From: Hepsetus odoe
Lineage: Eukaryota > Chordata > Actinopteri > Characiformes > Hepsetidae
DNA length: 64,000 nt
Direction: 5' to 3'
Assembly: GCA_017165825.1 (NCBI GenBank)
Contig: CM029386.1
Location: 3,258,950 to 3,322,949 of the forward strand
Positions 21,246-32,880 of this stretch are shown in pieces. The position numbers were made by a program, and so were the translations under genes. The notes under the pieces are model-generated. The model ran no database searches and was not told the origin of the DNA. It saw only the letters and a program-made list of their open reading frames with translations. Within the stretch, counting starts at the first letter, position 1. Each line of letters opens with the position of its first letter.

Positions 21246-22430
21246 GTAAACCTACGACGAGAGACCTTGCTCTCTTAAACCTGACACTGTATTTTGTAGC
21301 ATTTTTGTTTCGAACTGACATCAAACGCTCTTGTTGGGTTCCATAATCAGTGTGGTCTGCAAATTGCAGAAGGTTTGGAATCCCTTGTCTAGAGCGTGGC
21401 TAATGGAAACTGTCAACTGTAACCCAGCAAGGTGAAGCAACTAGGTTGAGTTTTAAGAAGAAAGCGGCCACTGAGCACGCCTACGCATTTACAGACCCAT
21501 CCATGAGGCTGCCCGTCAGGCGCCGCGCAGATCCCCCTGGAGCAGTGGACGTGGCAACGAGGAATGAAGCAGACATGTAGCAAGGGTGGCAGGGAAATTA
21601 GGTCAGCCTCATTGGCAGCGAAGAGTCATGGGAATCGGAGGAGACAGAGAAGTGTCGGATGCCCGCGTCCCAGCCACAGTGTGGGAAAACTCCGGGAGGA
21701 ATTAATCACGACGGGTCGGGAATATCGAGTGCGACATTTCGGGTTTGCCCTGCAACGACAGCAGACGTGCGAGGGAGGGCGTGAGGGAAAAGAGAAGACA
21801 GATAATCAGGAGAGGGGGAGACGGAGGGTCATAAAAGGCAACCAGTGCGCTAGAACGAGGGCCGTGAATAAGACAATGCTATCTGCCTAATGAGACCCCT
21901 ACGGACGTGCATGTCGTGCCTCCGTGTGTGGGATTATTTTTGTGTTTCGTGGAGGATTATCGCACTGCGCTTTCCAGAAAATGAGTTTTGCAGGGAGCTT
22001 ATTGCTACACAAGCCCGTGCTTTTCATTTTGGAAATGTAATTACAGATACAAACCGATTCACCTCAGAGTTTTTTACCGTTCTGTTTAATTTGTCACCAG
22101 TCACTCTCAGGATGTGGCTCCTTCGGATTTGGTCAAGTTTGCGTGTTTTTGGCTCCAATTTTATTTTCTCGGGCATTGTGAAAATGACGAAATGTTTAAA
22201 AAGGGGCAATAGATGTGGAGTGGTGCTTGAAAGTTTGTGACCCCTTTCTCTCTTTGTGCATGCATCAGATTTTTAGTCCTAAAAGTAGATAAGGAGAACC
22301 AGAATGAAACCAAAGAGACCCAAATCCGATTGATTAGAGTCAATCAAGGCTATTATGTCCACCACCCCAGTGAGTGATCAGCCGTTATGTTGACTCTAGT
22401 GTAATAGGCTGGGTAATATCTAAGTAAATG
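21246..22430. other. Low-repeat segment, GC-richer at 21430-21900
   Basis: 21430-21900 has many CpGs and no repeat; two overlapping frames are open but carry no recognisable domain or credible splice sites. 21900-22430 turns A+T-rich. Candidate non-coding conserved DNA. Confidence 0.3.
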
Positions 22431-22549
22431 TATGATTCATACTGCAAATGGCGCTGTAACTAATTGGCATTGAAATGAACTGAATCTGAAAATGGTTTCA
22501 AACTGATGTGTGTAGCGAATCAGTGAATGAAATGAATGTACACTCAATG

Positions 22550-23051
22550 AATTTACTAATCAATGGAGCATACTGAATCAGTAAATGAACTGAATTACTG
22601 AATTAACTGAATTATTGACTAAACTGGATCAGTAAATGAACTGAATTGCTGAATATAGTGAATCAGTGAACAAGCCAAATGGGTGAATGTACCGAATTAC
22701 TGAACATACCGAATCAATGCATATACTGAATAGGCGAATGTGCTGATTCAGCATATTTACGTTACAAATTTATCTAACTCAACCGAATCAATGAACGTAC
22801 ATAATTAATGAACATGAATGAATGCTCCTAGGGTTAGTCAGTAAATTACAGAATGAATGTTTCTGCTTAATCAGTGGATGTATTGATTCGGTATATTTAC
22901 TTAATGAATGCAGTAAAATGCTCTGAATCAGAAAACGTTCTGAATTAGTAAATATTCTGAATCAGTAAATGTACTGAATCAGTCAAGGCTCCAGATCAAT
23001 AAATGCACAGAATCACTAGGATGTTCCGAATCAGTGAACGTGCCGACTCAG
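22550..23051. repeat. 17-bp minisatellite (CTGAATCAGTAAATGTA)
   Basis: About 30 degenerate tandem units of 17 bp with phase kept over most of the tract; a short A+T-rich break occurs near 22745-22790 and another near 22850-22900. Many units keep TGAATCAGT. Scattered half-units begin from about 22470. Confidence 0.85.
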
Positions 23052-23713
23052 AGGTGTCTTACTCATTATCTTGCAGTAACATGTTTGATTCCATCTAGAT
23101 GTGCTTTGTGTATTAATGTCCTTTTCCTCTAAGCGTTATCTGGGAGAAAGAATATTTGCAAATGATTCAATTATTCCCCGTTTGCATGAGCACACATGTT
23201 CAGTGATCTCTGCCTGCCTTCTATGTACAGCAAACATCCCCCCATGTTTAATTTATGAGACAAATGTGTTAGTGCTTTACTCGTCAGCTAATTAAATAAT
23301 GCTGACATACGCGCACTGAATTAGCTTTGTGTGCCGCTTAATGATGCAATGATACAATCTGCATTTCTCAGATTCATCTCACGTGCTGGAACTCTAATGG
23401 ATTTTAAATGGGTTATGGATGAGGATTAGTAGAGGTTCGTCTCTGCGGGTACTGGACGGGTCCTCTGCTACTCTCTGGTGCTGGGCTTAACTCACTTTGC
23501 TGAGCTCAGCGCCTTGTTGAGACTTTGTACAACTCCATGAACTTCTCTAGTGCGACGATCATGCTTGGTAAGCTCATGTATTGCGGGGTGGTCAATGCTG
23601 TAGCCTCTCAGTGAGGGTTCCTGGGTTGATGTGCTTTCTGTTCAGAGAGCAGAGGCAGGAGAGTCTGACCTGACACTAAGGATGTGGTCAGTCAATCCAT
23701 GAGCAACTCTGAA
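23052..23713. other. Intergenic, nothing recognised
   Basis: Includes TTTAATTTATGAGACAAATG and AGCTAATTAAATAATGCTGA (near 23286), homeodomain-like cores without repeats. Confidence 0.35.
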
Positions 23714-23900
23714 AATGAAAGTGACTATTTGTGTCATTGTGAAACATTACAAAATGACACCTCTGCATTTAACTCACACACACCTTGCAGCAGGGGTCAT
23801 CTATTTAAAGCACTCGGGGAGCAGTGATGGGGACGGTACCTCGCTCAAGGGTTCCTCAGGGCAACCTAGTGGTCTAGGATTCTAACCCGGAAATTCGACT
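23714..23900 (-). repeat. Family B tRNA-type SINE
   Basis: Minus-strand copy: end GTGAAAGTGACTATTTGTGTC seen in reverse, body GAGCAGTGATGGGGACGGTA, head truncated near 23900. Confidence 0.75.
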
Positions 23901-24101
23901 CTTGTTGAAGAGGATGGGATGGTCTGTGGTCAGAAATGGGCTGAAGATCTCTGTACAAGATTAACAGCTTTAGTTGGTCTTTAGGCTTCTGTCCAACAAT
24001 GACCGAAGAATATGGAGAAGCAGCTGAGAGAAGAAAATACCGAGTGTGAACAGCTCCCTCCTGAAGGCTGAGGCAATCATGACACCATCAGTGGAGTAAC
24101 T
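23901..24101. other. Intergenic, nothing recognised
   Basis: Short spacer before a microsatellite cluster. Confidence 0.5.
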
Positions 24102-24241
24102 AGACACACACACACACACACACACACACTCAGGTCATTGTTATCTGGAGGAAACATCTCCTAAGCAACTGGCTGAGCAGCTAAGCAACGGCTGCCCACA
24201 GATGGCATTTGAGAATGTGGCACTTCTTCACACCTCTGTGT

Positions 24242-24272
<31 letters not shown>

Positions 24273-24301
24273 TGTGATAACGATCTGTTTATCTTACAAG
24301 T

Positions 24302-24346
<45 letters not shown>
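24102..24346. repeat. Microsatellite cluster: (CA)n, (GT)n, (CA)n
   Basis: CA at 24102-24129, GT at 24242-24270 and CA at 24307-24346. The last two are complementary and only 36 bp apart. Confidence 0.95.
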
Positions 24347-24350
<4 letters not shown>

Positions 24351-24449
24351 AGGGAAACCTATTGATGCGGAAACTAAAGAAAGTCTCATTGAAAAAAAGT
24401 CTCACTAATTAAAAAAATTAGTGAAGGTACAAACTAATGCATGAGTGAT

Positions 24450-24605
24450 CCAAGTGGTGGGTTTGAATCCCAGCTAGCAGGTTGCCCTGAGGTACTCTTG
24501 AGCAAGGTACCGTCCCCATCACTGCTCCCCCGGGCACTGGATATGGCTGCCCCCTGCTGCTCAATGTGTGTGGGTTAAAAACAGAGGATGCTTTTTGTTG
24601 TCTGT
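24450..24605 (+). repeat. Family B SINE, 5' degraded
   Basis: From the B box (GTGGGTTTGAATCCC) through CTTGAGCAAGGTACCGTCCC to GTGTGTGGGTTAAAAACAGA. Confidence 0.75.
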
Positions 24606-25271
24606 TATGTTTTTAAATCACAGCTGTCGGTGCTCAATCCAGACTGACCACAGGCTGGAACTGGAGTCCCACAGGGCCGCATGATCGCAAGGGAGGCTTT
24701 CTTCCATTCATTTTGATATTTATGGTCTAAACGGAAGGATTGTTGCTATTAATTACCACACACACACACGCGCGCGTGCCTTTACTTCCTCATAGTCGAC
24801 TGGACTGGAGCTAATTTGTGCAGCACCGAGCTGAGTCAATACCCAGCAGTGCAAATACATCACAAGGCCACTGTTAAACCCTTTGGTGTCCTCCAATTGG
24901 TCTGTCTAGGACGGAAACTTCCACTGTATGTTCAGACACAACCAAAACAGTTGTGACCTCCCATCTTCTTTAGAAGAGGGGATCTACTCCTTCATTTTTA
25001 CTCCAGATGAACTCTCTACCTTAACCATTACAATGCAGGAAGGAGAAAGTCGACAAGCAACTTTGTAATGTTTTTATCGTATCTAAGCTGTATCATCCGT
25101 GTTGCCCCAACACAGGCTGAGAGATACGCACACACGCTCGCACAGACACACTGAGTCTCTGTGGAGTGTGAACTCTGAACTCATGGCACAAACATGACCG
25201 CACGGTGGGAGAATGAGGGTTGAAGGGTGTGACTCTGTAGCCTTAATGAGTTCCCACAGGTTTTTAATATG
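24606..25271. other. Intergenic with short CA/CG tract at 24758-24779
   Basis: No gene or transposon recognised apart from the CACACACACGCGCGCG microsatellite. Confidence 0.5.
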
Positions 25272-25311
25272 CCACACACACACACACACACACACACATG
25301 CACACACACAC
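25272..25311. repeat. (CA)n microsatellite
   Basis: About 40 bp with one TG interruption. Confidence 0.95.
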
Positions 25312-25895
25312 TGACTGCTACTGCCACAGCTTGAGTGGGTGGCTGATATCAAGGGGCAGTATCCCTCTGTTCATGAAAGAAAAGAGATAGAGAGAGAATA
25401 AGGGCATCAAAACCTTCCCCATATCAAACGCAGACTTTAAAGATCTGCAGTGAGAACTCAATGCTTAATTGACAGCTGCTGGCTTCAGAATTCTGCCCAC
25501 CCCAATTTAATCACATCCACCGACCCCCAGAGCTCACAGTGTGTCCTGGAAGGTGGTGCAGATGTTGATGTTTGTAGCTTGTTCGACACAATTTGAGGAG
25601 AACATCAACTGGCTAACAGACTAGCAAGCATTGCCTTCACTGATGGTAGAGGGTGGGTCATTCTGCCCAATCAGAGAGAGAAAGCACAATGGACTCTAGG
25701 AATCTGGGAACAGACCACTCGATTGCACCATTCAGGAACCAGGCAGCTGCTGGTTTCACCAGTTACAACTTTCCTTTCAATATAAAATCCTTTATGTAGC
25801 ATGACATCATTAGTGAAATTAATTCATGAATCCCATTTTATATACTGAACATGTTGAAAAGAGGTTACTGAATTTGCCAAAAGATATTGGTAGAT

Positions 25896-25896
<1 letters not shown>
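25312..25896. other. Intergenic, nothing recognised
   Basis: 25420-25550 is repeat-free (AACTCAATGCTTAATTGACA). No coding signal. Confidence 0.4.

Positions 25897-25931
<35 letters not shown>
25897..25931. repeat. (GT)n microsatellite
   Basis: About 35 bp of GT repeat. Confidence 0.95.
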
Positions 25932-25936
<5 letters not shown>

Positions 25937-26233
25937 CTTTCATTCTTCATGTCTATATGTGCTGTAAAGGACCCCAGAGTTGTACAGTGCGTTCCGTGAG
26001 CCCTAACATAGTGAGAAGCGCAGGAAAAAGACCTTAAAGTTTGAAAACTGACACTTTACAATGTGGGTTATGATATAAACCAGCCCAGGACCTGCTCAGA
26101 GAATGAACGGGATGGAATAAATCTGCCAAACCAACATGTATGGCAGGTGAGGGTGAATAAACACAAGGTGAAGTGAAACTAAGGCATGAGACAGGTTTAC
26201 AGAGTCAAGGCCAAAAGTGGATTTACTGGGAGG
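25932..26233. other. Intergenic, nothing recognised
   Basis: Short spacer between two GT microsatellites; no gene or repeat identified. Confidence 0.5.

Positions 26234-26287
<54 letters not shown>
26234..26287. repeat. (TG)n microsatellite
   Basis: About 54 bp of uninterrupted TG repeat, likely polymorphic. Confidence 0.95.
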
Positions 26288-26292
<5 letters not shown>

Positions 26293-27000
26293 CTGACAGC
26301 AAAGAGGCTTCCTCAATTACGGTGTCACGCAGGATCGAACCTGGAGGCTCGTTTATCATGGAATGGACTGTAAAAGCCAAATGAAAGCGGCCAGAGATGA
26401 GCATCACAAACTGTTTTCAGCTCCTGGTGGAGATCTCCTGATTGTGGTTGGCTCTGTAATATGATTCACTCTCAGACTGAGGGGTTTTGAGTTGCCGGAT
26501 GATGGTTACGCCGTAATTGCTAACACAGTGGACACAATTCTTTGGAGCAGGTTCACTTAGGTGATTGCCTTCCAACAATAGGCAATTTTAGACCTTCCAG
26601 ACCCCATATTGGCCTCTAAACTGGGAGGTACTTGAAGGTGAAATCCATGGATTTAGAGCAACAAGCACTATAAATAAAAAGGGAGAGTTAGGTGGCCTTG
26701 GATGCAAGAACTACAATTGTACAAGAAGCTCTCCTTTTCATTTACCAAGCTCCAAAAAGAAGAAAAACAAAAAGAAAATGCAAAGGTTTAACACTTGGCA
26801 TTGGAATGGTGGTAGCACAGGCTATGCTTTCTGTAGAGTGCAATTTTTGGGACATTTCCATCCAAAATAGGCAATGGTAAGCAAAGTTATAATCATAGAT
26901 TTATTCATTAAAGGAAGAAAACAAGAGTTTAAATCAGAGAAAAGAGTTGGAGACCCTGAGGAAGTGAAAGCCTGAGCTAGAAAAGACCAATGATAAAAAA
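26288..27000. other. Intergenic, nothing recognised
   Basis: An A12 tract at about 26995-27006 precedes the CCAA array. No gene found. Confidence 0.5.
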
Positions 27001-27015
27001 AAAAAAGATAATTGT

Positions 27016-27545
27016 AGGCAACCAACCAAACAACCAGCCAGTAAACCAACCAGCCAACCGATCGACTGACCAACCAACATTTACATTTATGGCATTTAAC
27101 AGACGCTCTTATCCAGTGCGACTTCCAAATCCTGATTAAAGGAACAGTCCCCCGGAGCAACTGTCAGTGTAATGGTCTTGTAATTACACTGTCAGTGTAA
27201 TACTACTAGACCACCACCACCGCAACTGATCAATAAACTAACCAAATGACCTACTAGCCGACTGACTGACCGAATGACCAACTAAGCAATCGCACAACAA
27301 ACCGACCAACCAACAAACCAACCAACCTACCAACCAACCAACAAACTAACCAAGCAAGCTTCCAACCAACCAAGCAAACGATCAACCAGTCGACCAACTG
27401 ACCAACCAACAAACCAATCAAACAACCAATCAAATGACCAACCAACCAGCCAACCAATTAACCAGCCAAGCAAGCAACCAACCAACCAACAAACCACCTA
27501 ACCAGCCGACCTACCGACCGACCAACCAACCGACCAACCAACCAA
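27016..27545. repeat. (CCAA)n-derived array interrupted by a SINE
   Basis: Degenerate tetranucleotide array (CCAA with CCGA, CCAG and GACT variants) in two blocks, 27016-27078 and about 27228-27545. Read on the minus strand it gives runs rich in Gly, Trp, Leu and Val, which is an artefact. Confidence 0.9.
27079..27225 (-). repeat. Family A SINE inserted in the CCAA array
   Basis: The minus strand runs from GGTGGTGGTGGTCTAGTAG to CTGGATAAGAGCGTCTGTTA and AATGTAAATG. It contains a short internal direct repeat (CTGTCAGTGTAAT twice, near 27160 and 27189). Confidence 0.8.
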
Positions 27546-27904
27546 CCTATATTTGCTTGGAGAAATTATAAAATGATTAATAATCCCACAAAAAATCTAT
27601 AGAAAAAAGCAATGACAATAAAACACCCAAATCAGCAAAACCCATTCATTTCAGATAGTTTAAAATATTTTGGTCTAGTCAGCGTCATTTATTCTTAAAA
27701 CATATATTTGTATTAAAACAGAAAGAATGATGCAGGTCAGTGTTTTTGCTGAACCATTTACAAACCTCTCCTCAAATAAGACCAGTATTTATAGTAGCTG
27801 CTGCCCAGTACCTGGGCTATATTATGTAACACTGTGCTGCTGATGTGATTAAATACATTCAGGAAAGGATTTTCAGGAAGAGATCTTAACCACACATGTT
27901 TTGT
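27546..27904. other. Intergenic, A+T-rich
   Basis: No feature recognised before the L2 LINE. Confidence 0.5.
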
Positions 27905-28302
27905 TTACTGCTTTAAAACAGCAGTTATTAAGCCTCTACTCAAGAAGCCTAATCTTGATCCATTCAAGTTAACAAACTATTGACCAATTTCTAATTTACC
28001 TTTTATATCAAAAATTCTGGAAAATGTTGTGACCCGGCGGTTGTGCTCATATCTACACAAAAATAGCATCTTTGAGAAATTTCAGTCTGGTTTTCGACCA
28101 CACCATTGCACGGAAACAGTGTTAGTGAAAATAGTAAATGATCTGTTAATGGCATCTGACAAAGGGTTGGTGTCCTACTAGTCCTCCTCAGCCTCAGTGC
28201 AGGGTTTGACACCATAGATCACAATATCTTACTGCACAGACTAGAAAACCAGGTTGGTATAACAGGATAACAGGAACAACCATCTCCTGGTTTAAATCAT
28301 AC

Positions 28303-28545
28303 TTGACCAATCGCTATCAGTTTGTAAACGTAAGTGAAGAAACCTCAGTTCGTACAAGAGTTAGTTATGGAGTTCCGCAAGGCTCTGTCCTAGGCCCCCT
28401 ACTCTTCATATTATACATGCTCCATATACATGTCTGGTTTCCGTTATCCAGAGACATAGGATCACCTTTCACTGCTATGCTGATGACACACAATTATATA
28501 ACTCACCTAAACCTTAAGGTAAACTCAAATGAAAAAAAGATCTAG
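28303..28545 (+). pseudogene. L2 reverse transcriptase fragment (motif B)
   Basis: Open stretch from [15 protein letters not shown] through [17 protein letters not shown] frameshift just after it moves the YADD catalytic pair (near 28480-28490) out of frame. Confidence 0.8.
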
Positions 28546-28811
28546 GATTGTATAGGAGATATAAAAGAGTGGATGTCGCTCAATTTTCTTATGTTAAATT
28601 CTGAAAAGACAGAAATTGCTAGAGATAAACTTTCAGGTTTAATGCTAGATTTTCCTAATCTTACAGCTAATCTTAAGCACTCCTGGGCATCACAATTTAC
28701 TCTGATCAATCTCTAAATACACACATTGGTAGCATCACTAAAATAGCTTTCCTTCACCTTAGAAACATTGCTAAACTTAGACGCTCACTCACACTACATG
28801 ACGCAGAAATA

Positions 28812-29276
28812 TTGATACATTCATTTTTCACCACAAGACTAGATTACTGTAATGCCCTGCTTTCAGGATGTTTCAGCAAATGTCAATTAGCCCAGAATGC
28901 AGCAGCTAGAGTCCTCACTAGATCCAAAACATTTGTTCATATTAGCCTGATATTATCTAGACCTCACTGGATTCCTGTGAAATTCTGCACTGACTGTAAA
29001 ATTTTACTGCTAACCTACAAAGCCCTAAATGGCCTCGCTCCCAAGTATCTCTCTGAGCTAATCTCTAGTTATGAACCTTCACGCTCACTTAGATCACAAG
29101 GTGCTGGTTTCCTAACAGGTCCCAGAATTCTGAAAACAACAACAAGGGGAAGAGCCTTTTCATTCAAAGCCCCCCGTCTCTGGAACATCCTTCCAGCTAC
29201 TGTCAAGGACTCAGACACACTCTCAGTATTTAAGTCCAGTCTGGACTTAAATACTGGGAGTGTGTCTTTAGTCTAA
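28812..29276 (+). pseudogene. L2 ORF2 C-terminal fragment
   Basis: 154 codons: HSFFTTRLDYCNALLSG, LAQNAAARVLTRSK, HWIPVKFCTDCKILLLTYKA and RAFSFKAPRLWNILP match the conserved C-terminus of L2 proteins. The last 12 residues are aberrant because of the inverted duplication at 29214-29280. Confidence 0.85.
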
Positions 29277-30280
29277 AGACATACTTTTTAGTCAGGCGTT
29301 TAGTAATTAATTCTCCTGTTAGCTAAGAGGTGCAGGTCCAGGGATTCATGGATGCAGAGAATTACAGTAAGCTGGGATGTTGGTGCTGCCAGTCCACCAC
29401 TCTCACAGTTATAAACTCACGCTCAAAAAACTCAGGCACTAACTAAGGCCCAGACAGGCTGGTAGATTTCATAACCATTGTTTGCCCGGAGATCCAAAAC
29501 AAAATCAAAACTAAAACTAAAACTCGGACAAACGTAGCTGGACAGATCAGTAAATTCAGGTTTGTTGAGGGTGGTGTCACATGGTGCGCTCATGTTTGTA
29601 AAACCCCTGGATCTGTCCTTTTTATTCAGGTTGTAATAGGAGTCACATTACTGCATTCTTTAAACTTATGGTCTGTACAATGAGTTCAAAACAGATCTAA
29701 TTCCTTTTTTCTCTGTTTGAAATGGACAGCTGTCCACCACAGTGGATGATTTGGATGTTTCCTGAGAGCAAGTCCATCAATCTCCATGAGGGTCTCCTGA
29801 GTTCCATTCTAGCTGCTACACCGAGTCAGCGAAACTACCATCATCTTATTTTTCTCCCGACCTGAACTTCAGATCAGCTTCATCAGACTGGCTCTTCTGC
29901 AGGAGCTGCTGCCATGAAGATTAAAGCTTCACCCACTCAAACAGAGCTTCACCATTAGATCATCAACCTCCAGTTACAGTCACCAGTGAAATCTTTTACT
30001 TTCACTTTAACTCATGTTTACTGTAAGTCATCACTATACAGGGTTTTTCTCTTTCTTTCTTTTCTTTTATTTCTGTTGTCGACCAGAGGAGGATGGGTTC
30101 CCCTTTTGGGTCTTGGTTTCCCCCAAGGTTTCTTCCTCATGTTTGGGGGACTTTCTCCTTGCCTCTGTCACCCTCGGCTTACCCAGTTGGTACTCAGACC
30201 TGGATTCTGTAAAGCTGTTTTGTGACAACAACAGTTGTAAAAAGCGCTTTATAAATAAAGTTGACTTGACTTGACTTGAC

Positions 30281-30479
30281 TAATGATTGTCCATATTTTT
30301 CAAAAGCTTTATGCTGGTTTTGCAATCAAAGTGAAAGTGACTATTTTGGCATTGTAAAACTCAACACAGCACACTTTGAAACACAATCATATACACCCTC
30401 ATGATGAACCTCAGTGTATAATATTGTAAAAGAAAACATACAACTTTTCAGTCTATCCAAGGAAAAAAAGATTTTGCTT
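30281..30479. other. Intergenic with family B SINE end (30330-30400)
   Basis: AAAGTGAAAGTGACTATTTT and the following ACAGCACAC words are the terminal part of family B in minus orientation. Confidence 0.6.
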
Positions 30480-31338
30480 GGAAGCCAATTCCAAGTTTGC
30501 TGTACTTCTGACCTTATCTCTCATTCTCTCTTTAGTGTCTCCCATCGGGACCCCCAGTATTTCGCCAGAGAGCCGCTCCTCTCTGTGGGACTGTACATGG
30601 CAATTAAAGCAGACGACCACAAACAGGCCGCTGCCGGTTTGAAAGGGCACTGTGCCACCTCGTTATCCGGCCAGATCAAAACCCCCAACCAAGACCAAAA
30701 GGAAATCACTTTGAAGATGCCCAAGATTTTGGGACTCTCTTTTTTTTGTCCACTCTTGTTACTGCCATCTGAGACGGATTCCCATCTTGGCCTTTGCAGT
30801 CAGGACAACTGGGTTTAAATTAGTCCCCACCTTCCACCCAATGCCTCGGGGCAGGGTGTCCCAGGAGGCTGAGGCTTCAAAAAAGAAAGAGGCAGCTGTC
30901 TGAGAGTCGCTTTGCAAAAAAAGTAAAGACCCTAAGGGGATCTAGATTCTGATGCAGATGCAACGACAAACATCGTCTTTTATATCTGTAGCAGCAAAAA
31001 TTTGATAAAATGGGAAAGCTGACCATCCCAAGGAAGATGTGATTGAAAGGGGAAAGCGAATAAGAGTTAGAGTCAACTACTTTACACCTTATTAATGGAA
31101 TGCAAAGACTATTTAAACCCTGAACTCAATAAAAACACATCTCCTTACGTCTGTCCTACATGTTATGTTTTGGTCCATATTGGCTGACATGGATCCCTGT
31201 GTTGGGAAGTTGATGGAAAATAAAAACAGTGGACAATCCCCTTCAAACTAAAGTAAGGAGTCTGTTCTGAAAACCAACATTGGTTTAGTAAGTTCTTCTT
31301 CTTTCCATAGACTTTATTTACATATTATAGGTCTTAGT

Positions 31339-31342
<4 letters not shown>
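30480..31342. other. Low-repeat segment, candidate conserved non-coding DNA at 30520-30950
   Basis: A 134-codon open frame (30414-30818) covers part of it but shows no known domain and no codon bias. GATAAAATGGGAAAGCTG and similar words are unremarkable. Confidence 0.3.

Positions 31343-31395
<53 letters not shown>
31343..31395. repeat. (AT)n microsatellite
   Basis: About 53 bp of uninterrupted AT, self-complementary and able to extrude as a cruciform. Confidence 0.95.
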
Positions 31396-31398
<3 letters not shown>

Positions 31399-31689
31399 TA
31401 GAAAATATCTGTCCCCAAACACACACAGGGAATGTAATGATGTTTAAACAAAAGCTGATGAACCAATGCTTTCGGACTCTTGTCCTTCACCATTTCTCGG
31501 GGTTTCATTTGTCGGCAGAATTTCATACAAACTCTGCAGGACCTGGCTGTCTTTAGTTGCCCATTACTATCAGGTGACAGTGCTATATGATGACAGTTGC
31601 CCTCTGGCTGTATAACTCCCACCCATCATGCTCAGTATGCAGTTGCAACCTGCCTTCTTGTGGAGTAATTCAAGGTCGATGCAAATGTG
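31396..31689. other. Intergenic, nothing recognised
   Basis: Short spacer before an RTE fragment. Confidence 0.5.
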
Positions 31690-31965
31690 GAAGAGCTGGA
31701 GGTGTCAAAGACAGTGAGATCTGCATTGGTGGGGACGAGGATTGACAGGATTAGAAATATATTAGAGGGACAGCTCTGGTTCGGATGGATTAGAGACAAA
31801 GTTAGAGAAGTGAGGTTGTGTTGGCTAAGACATGTCCATAGGAGATACGAGGATTAGGAGCTGCCAGAAATGAAGAAAAGAGGAAAAGAGGAAGACCAAA
31901 GAGAAGATTTATGGATGTGGTTAATGCAGGTGTGAAAGAGGAAGATGCAGAGGACAGGAAGAAGT
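31690..31965 (+). mobile_element. RTE-clade LINE fragment (ORF C-terminus)
   Basis: Follows the 7200-7715 copy (GAGCTGGAGGTGTCAAAGAC, AGGATTGACAGGATTAGAAA, GGAAGAGGAAGACCAAAGAG-type blocks) but with internal deletions in the region encoding the basic tail. Confidence 0.75.
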
Positions 31966-32830
31966 CGATATCAACGATCTCTAAAGTAAAGAAAATAGAA
32001 AGTAGAGGATTTCCAGAACCTGCATTATCACCAAACAAGTGTCTTCTTGGCGCAAATATCATTCAACAGTTACAAGCTTTTCAGTCAGACTTCCTGCTTC
32101 AATATCTGCCCCTAGGATGTTTACATTCATGTTTGAATCAGGACTGAGCTTTCATTTTTTAATCTGAACATGCGGCTGTCATGGAATGACTTTTGGGTTT
32201 CCTAAGAAATCATAAAGAACCAACAAAAAAATTGTATTTTTGAGTTCACACACTCTGAAAAGTTCATGTGCAAGTGGCAACACAACCTAAAACACAGCAA
32301 GTGTCCATGATTGGTCGATTACAGTGATAAGCCCAATGAGATGACTCCTCATTGGCTCTCAGTACAGCAACACCATGAAGATCCAGTCCAGAGCCAAAGT
32401 GATTTAAATCTGATAAGAATTTAACGCCCTAAATCTCATTTGTTTTAGCCTTTCAAGGGAGTCTAATATAAATGCCATTTTTCGAAAGAAGTTCCACTCA
32501 AACTGAATCCCCACCCTGTCATTGTTTTTTTTTTTTTCACCGCCTCAGGGACAGAATACATTTTTTTTCCCTTTTGGCCTGCGTTTACCTGTCAGAATCA
32601 AAGCATACGAGACTGACAGGCACAAAAAGAGGTTTTTTCAAAGGTGCCTTGACTAGGAGGAAGCGAGCCTTTCTCTGTGAATTCGCCGCCTGACACTGAT
32701 GTAGTGTTTGTCGGCTTTACCGCCGCTCACTGCTGGGAGAGCCTTCAAAGAGTAACAGGGCGACTTGACGGCATCGTTAGCTTCCCGTCTTCCCTCCTTT
32801 ATCTCTCTTTCTCACCCTTTGCCGTCAACG
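31966..32830. other. Intergenic, nothing recognised
   Basis: A T12 tract lies near 32526. Apparently single-copy sequence from 32150 onward. Confidence 0.4.
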
Positions 32831-32833
32831 CTC

Positions 32834-32879
<46 letters not shown>
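32831..32879. repeat. (CT)n microsatellite
   Basis: About 49 bp of CT repeat with TTT interruption at the start. Confidence 0.95.

Positions 32880-32880
<1 letters not shown>

Larger units (their letters stand above)
27905..30280 (+). mobile_element. L2-clade LINE, 5' truncated, decayed
   Basis: Retrotransposon of the L2 clade. Reading across frames: [37 protein letters not shown], then [20 protein letters not shown] (RT motif B), a YADDTQLY catalytic box in another frame, and the long C-terminal stretch at 28812-29276. Several stops (for example around 28180) and frameshifts disable it. The 3' UTR ends CGCTTTATAAATAAAG then (TTGAC)4, the usual L2 pentamer tail. The endonuclease half is absent. 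Confidence 0.9.

Noticed and set aside
22550..23051. CRISPR-like array
   Set aside because: Units are 17 bp head-to-tail with no spacers, in a vertebrate genome; it is a minisatellite. The 33- and 42-bp arrays were rejected for the same reason.
27254..27457. Apparent membrane protein of Gly/Trp/Leu/Val repeats on the minus strand
   Set aside because: It is the translation of the CCAA-type array and has no conserved unit or start context.
30414..30818. 134-codon plus-strand open frame
   Set aside because: No recognisable domain, and an equally long frame is open on the other strand. Kept only as a possible conserved non-coding segment.
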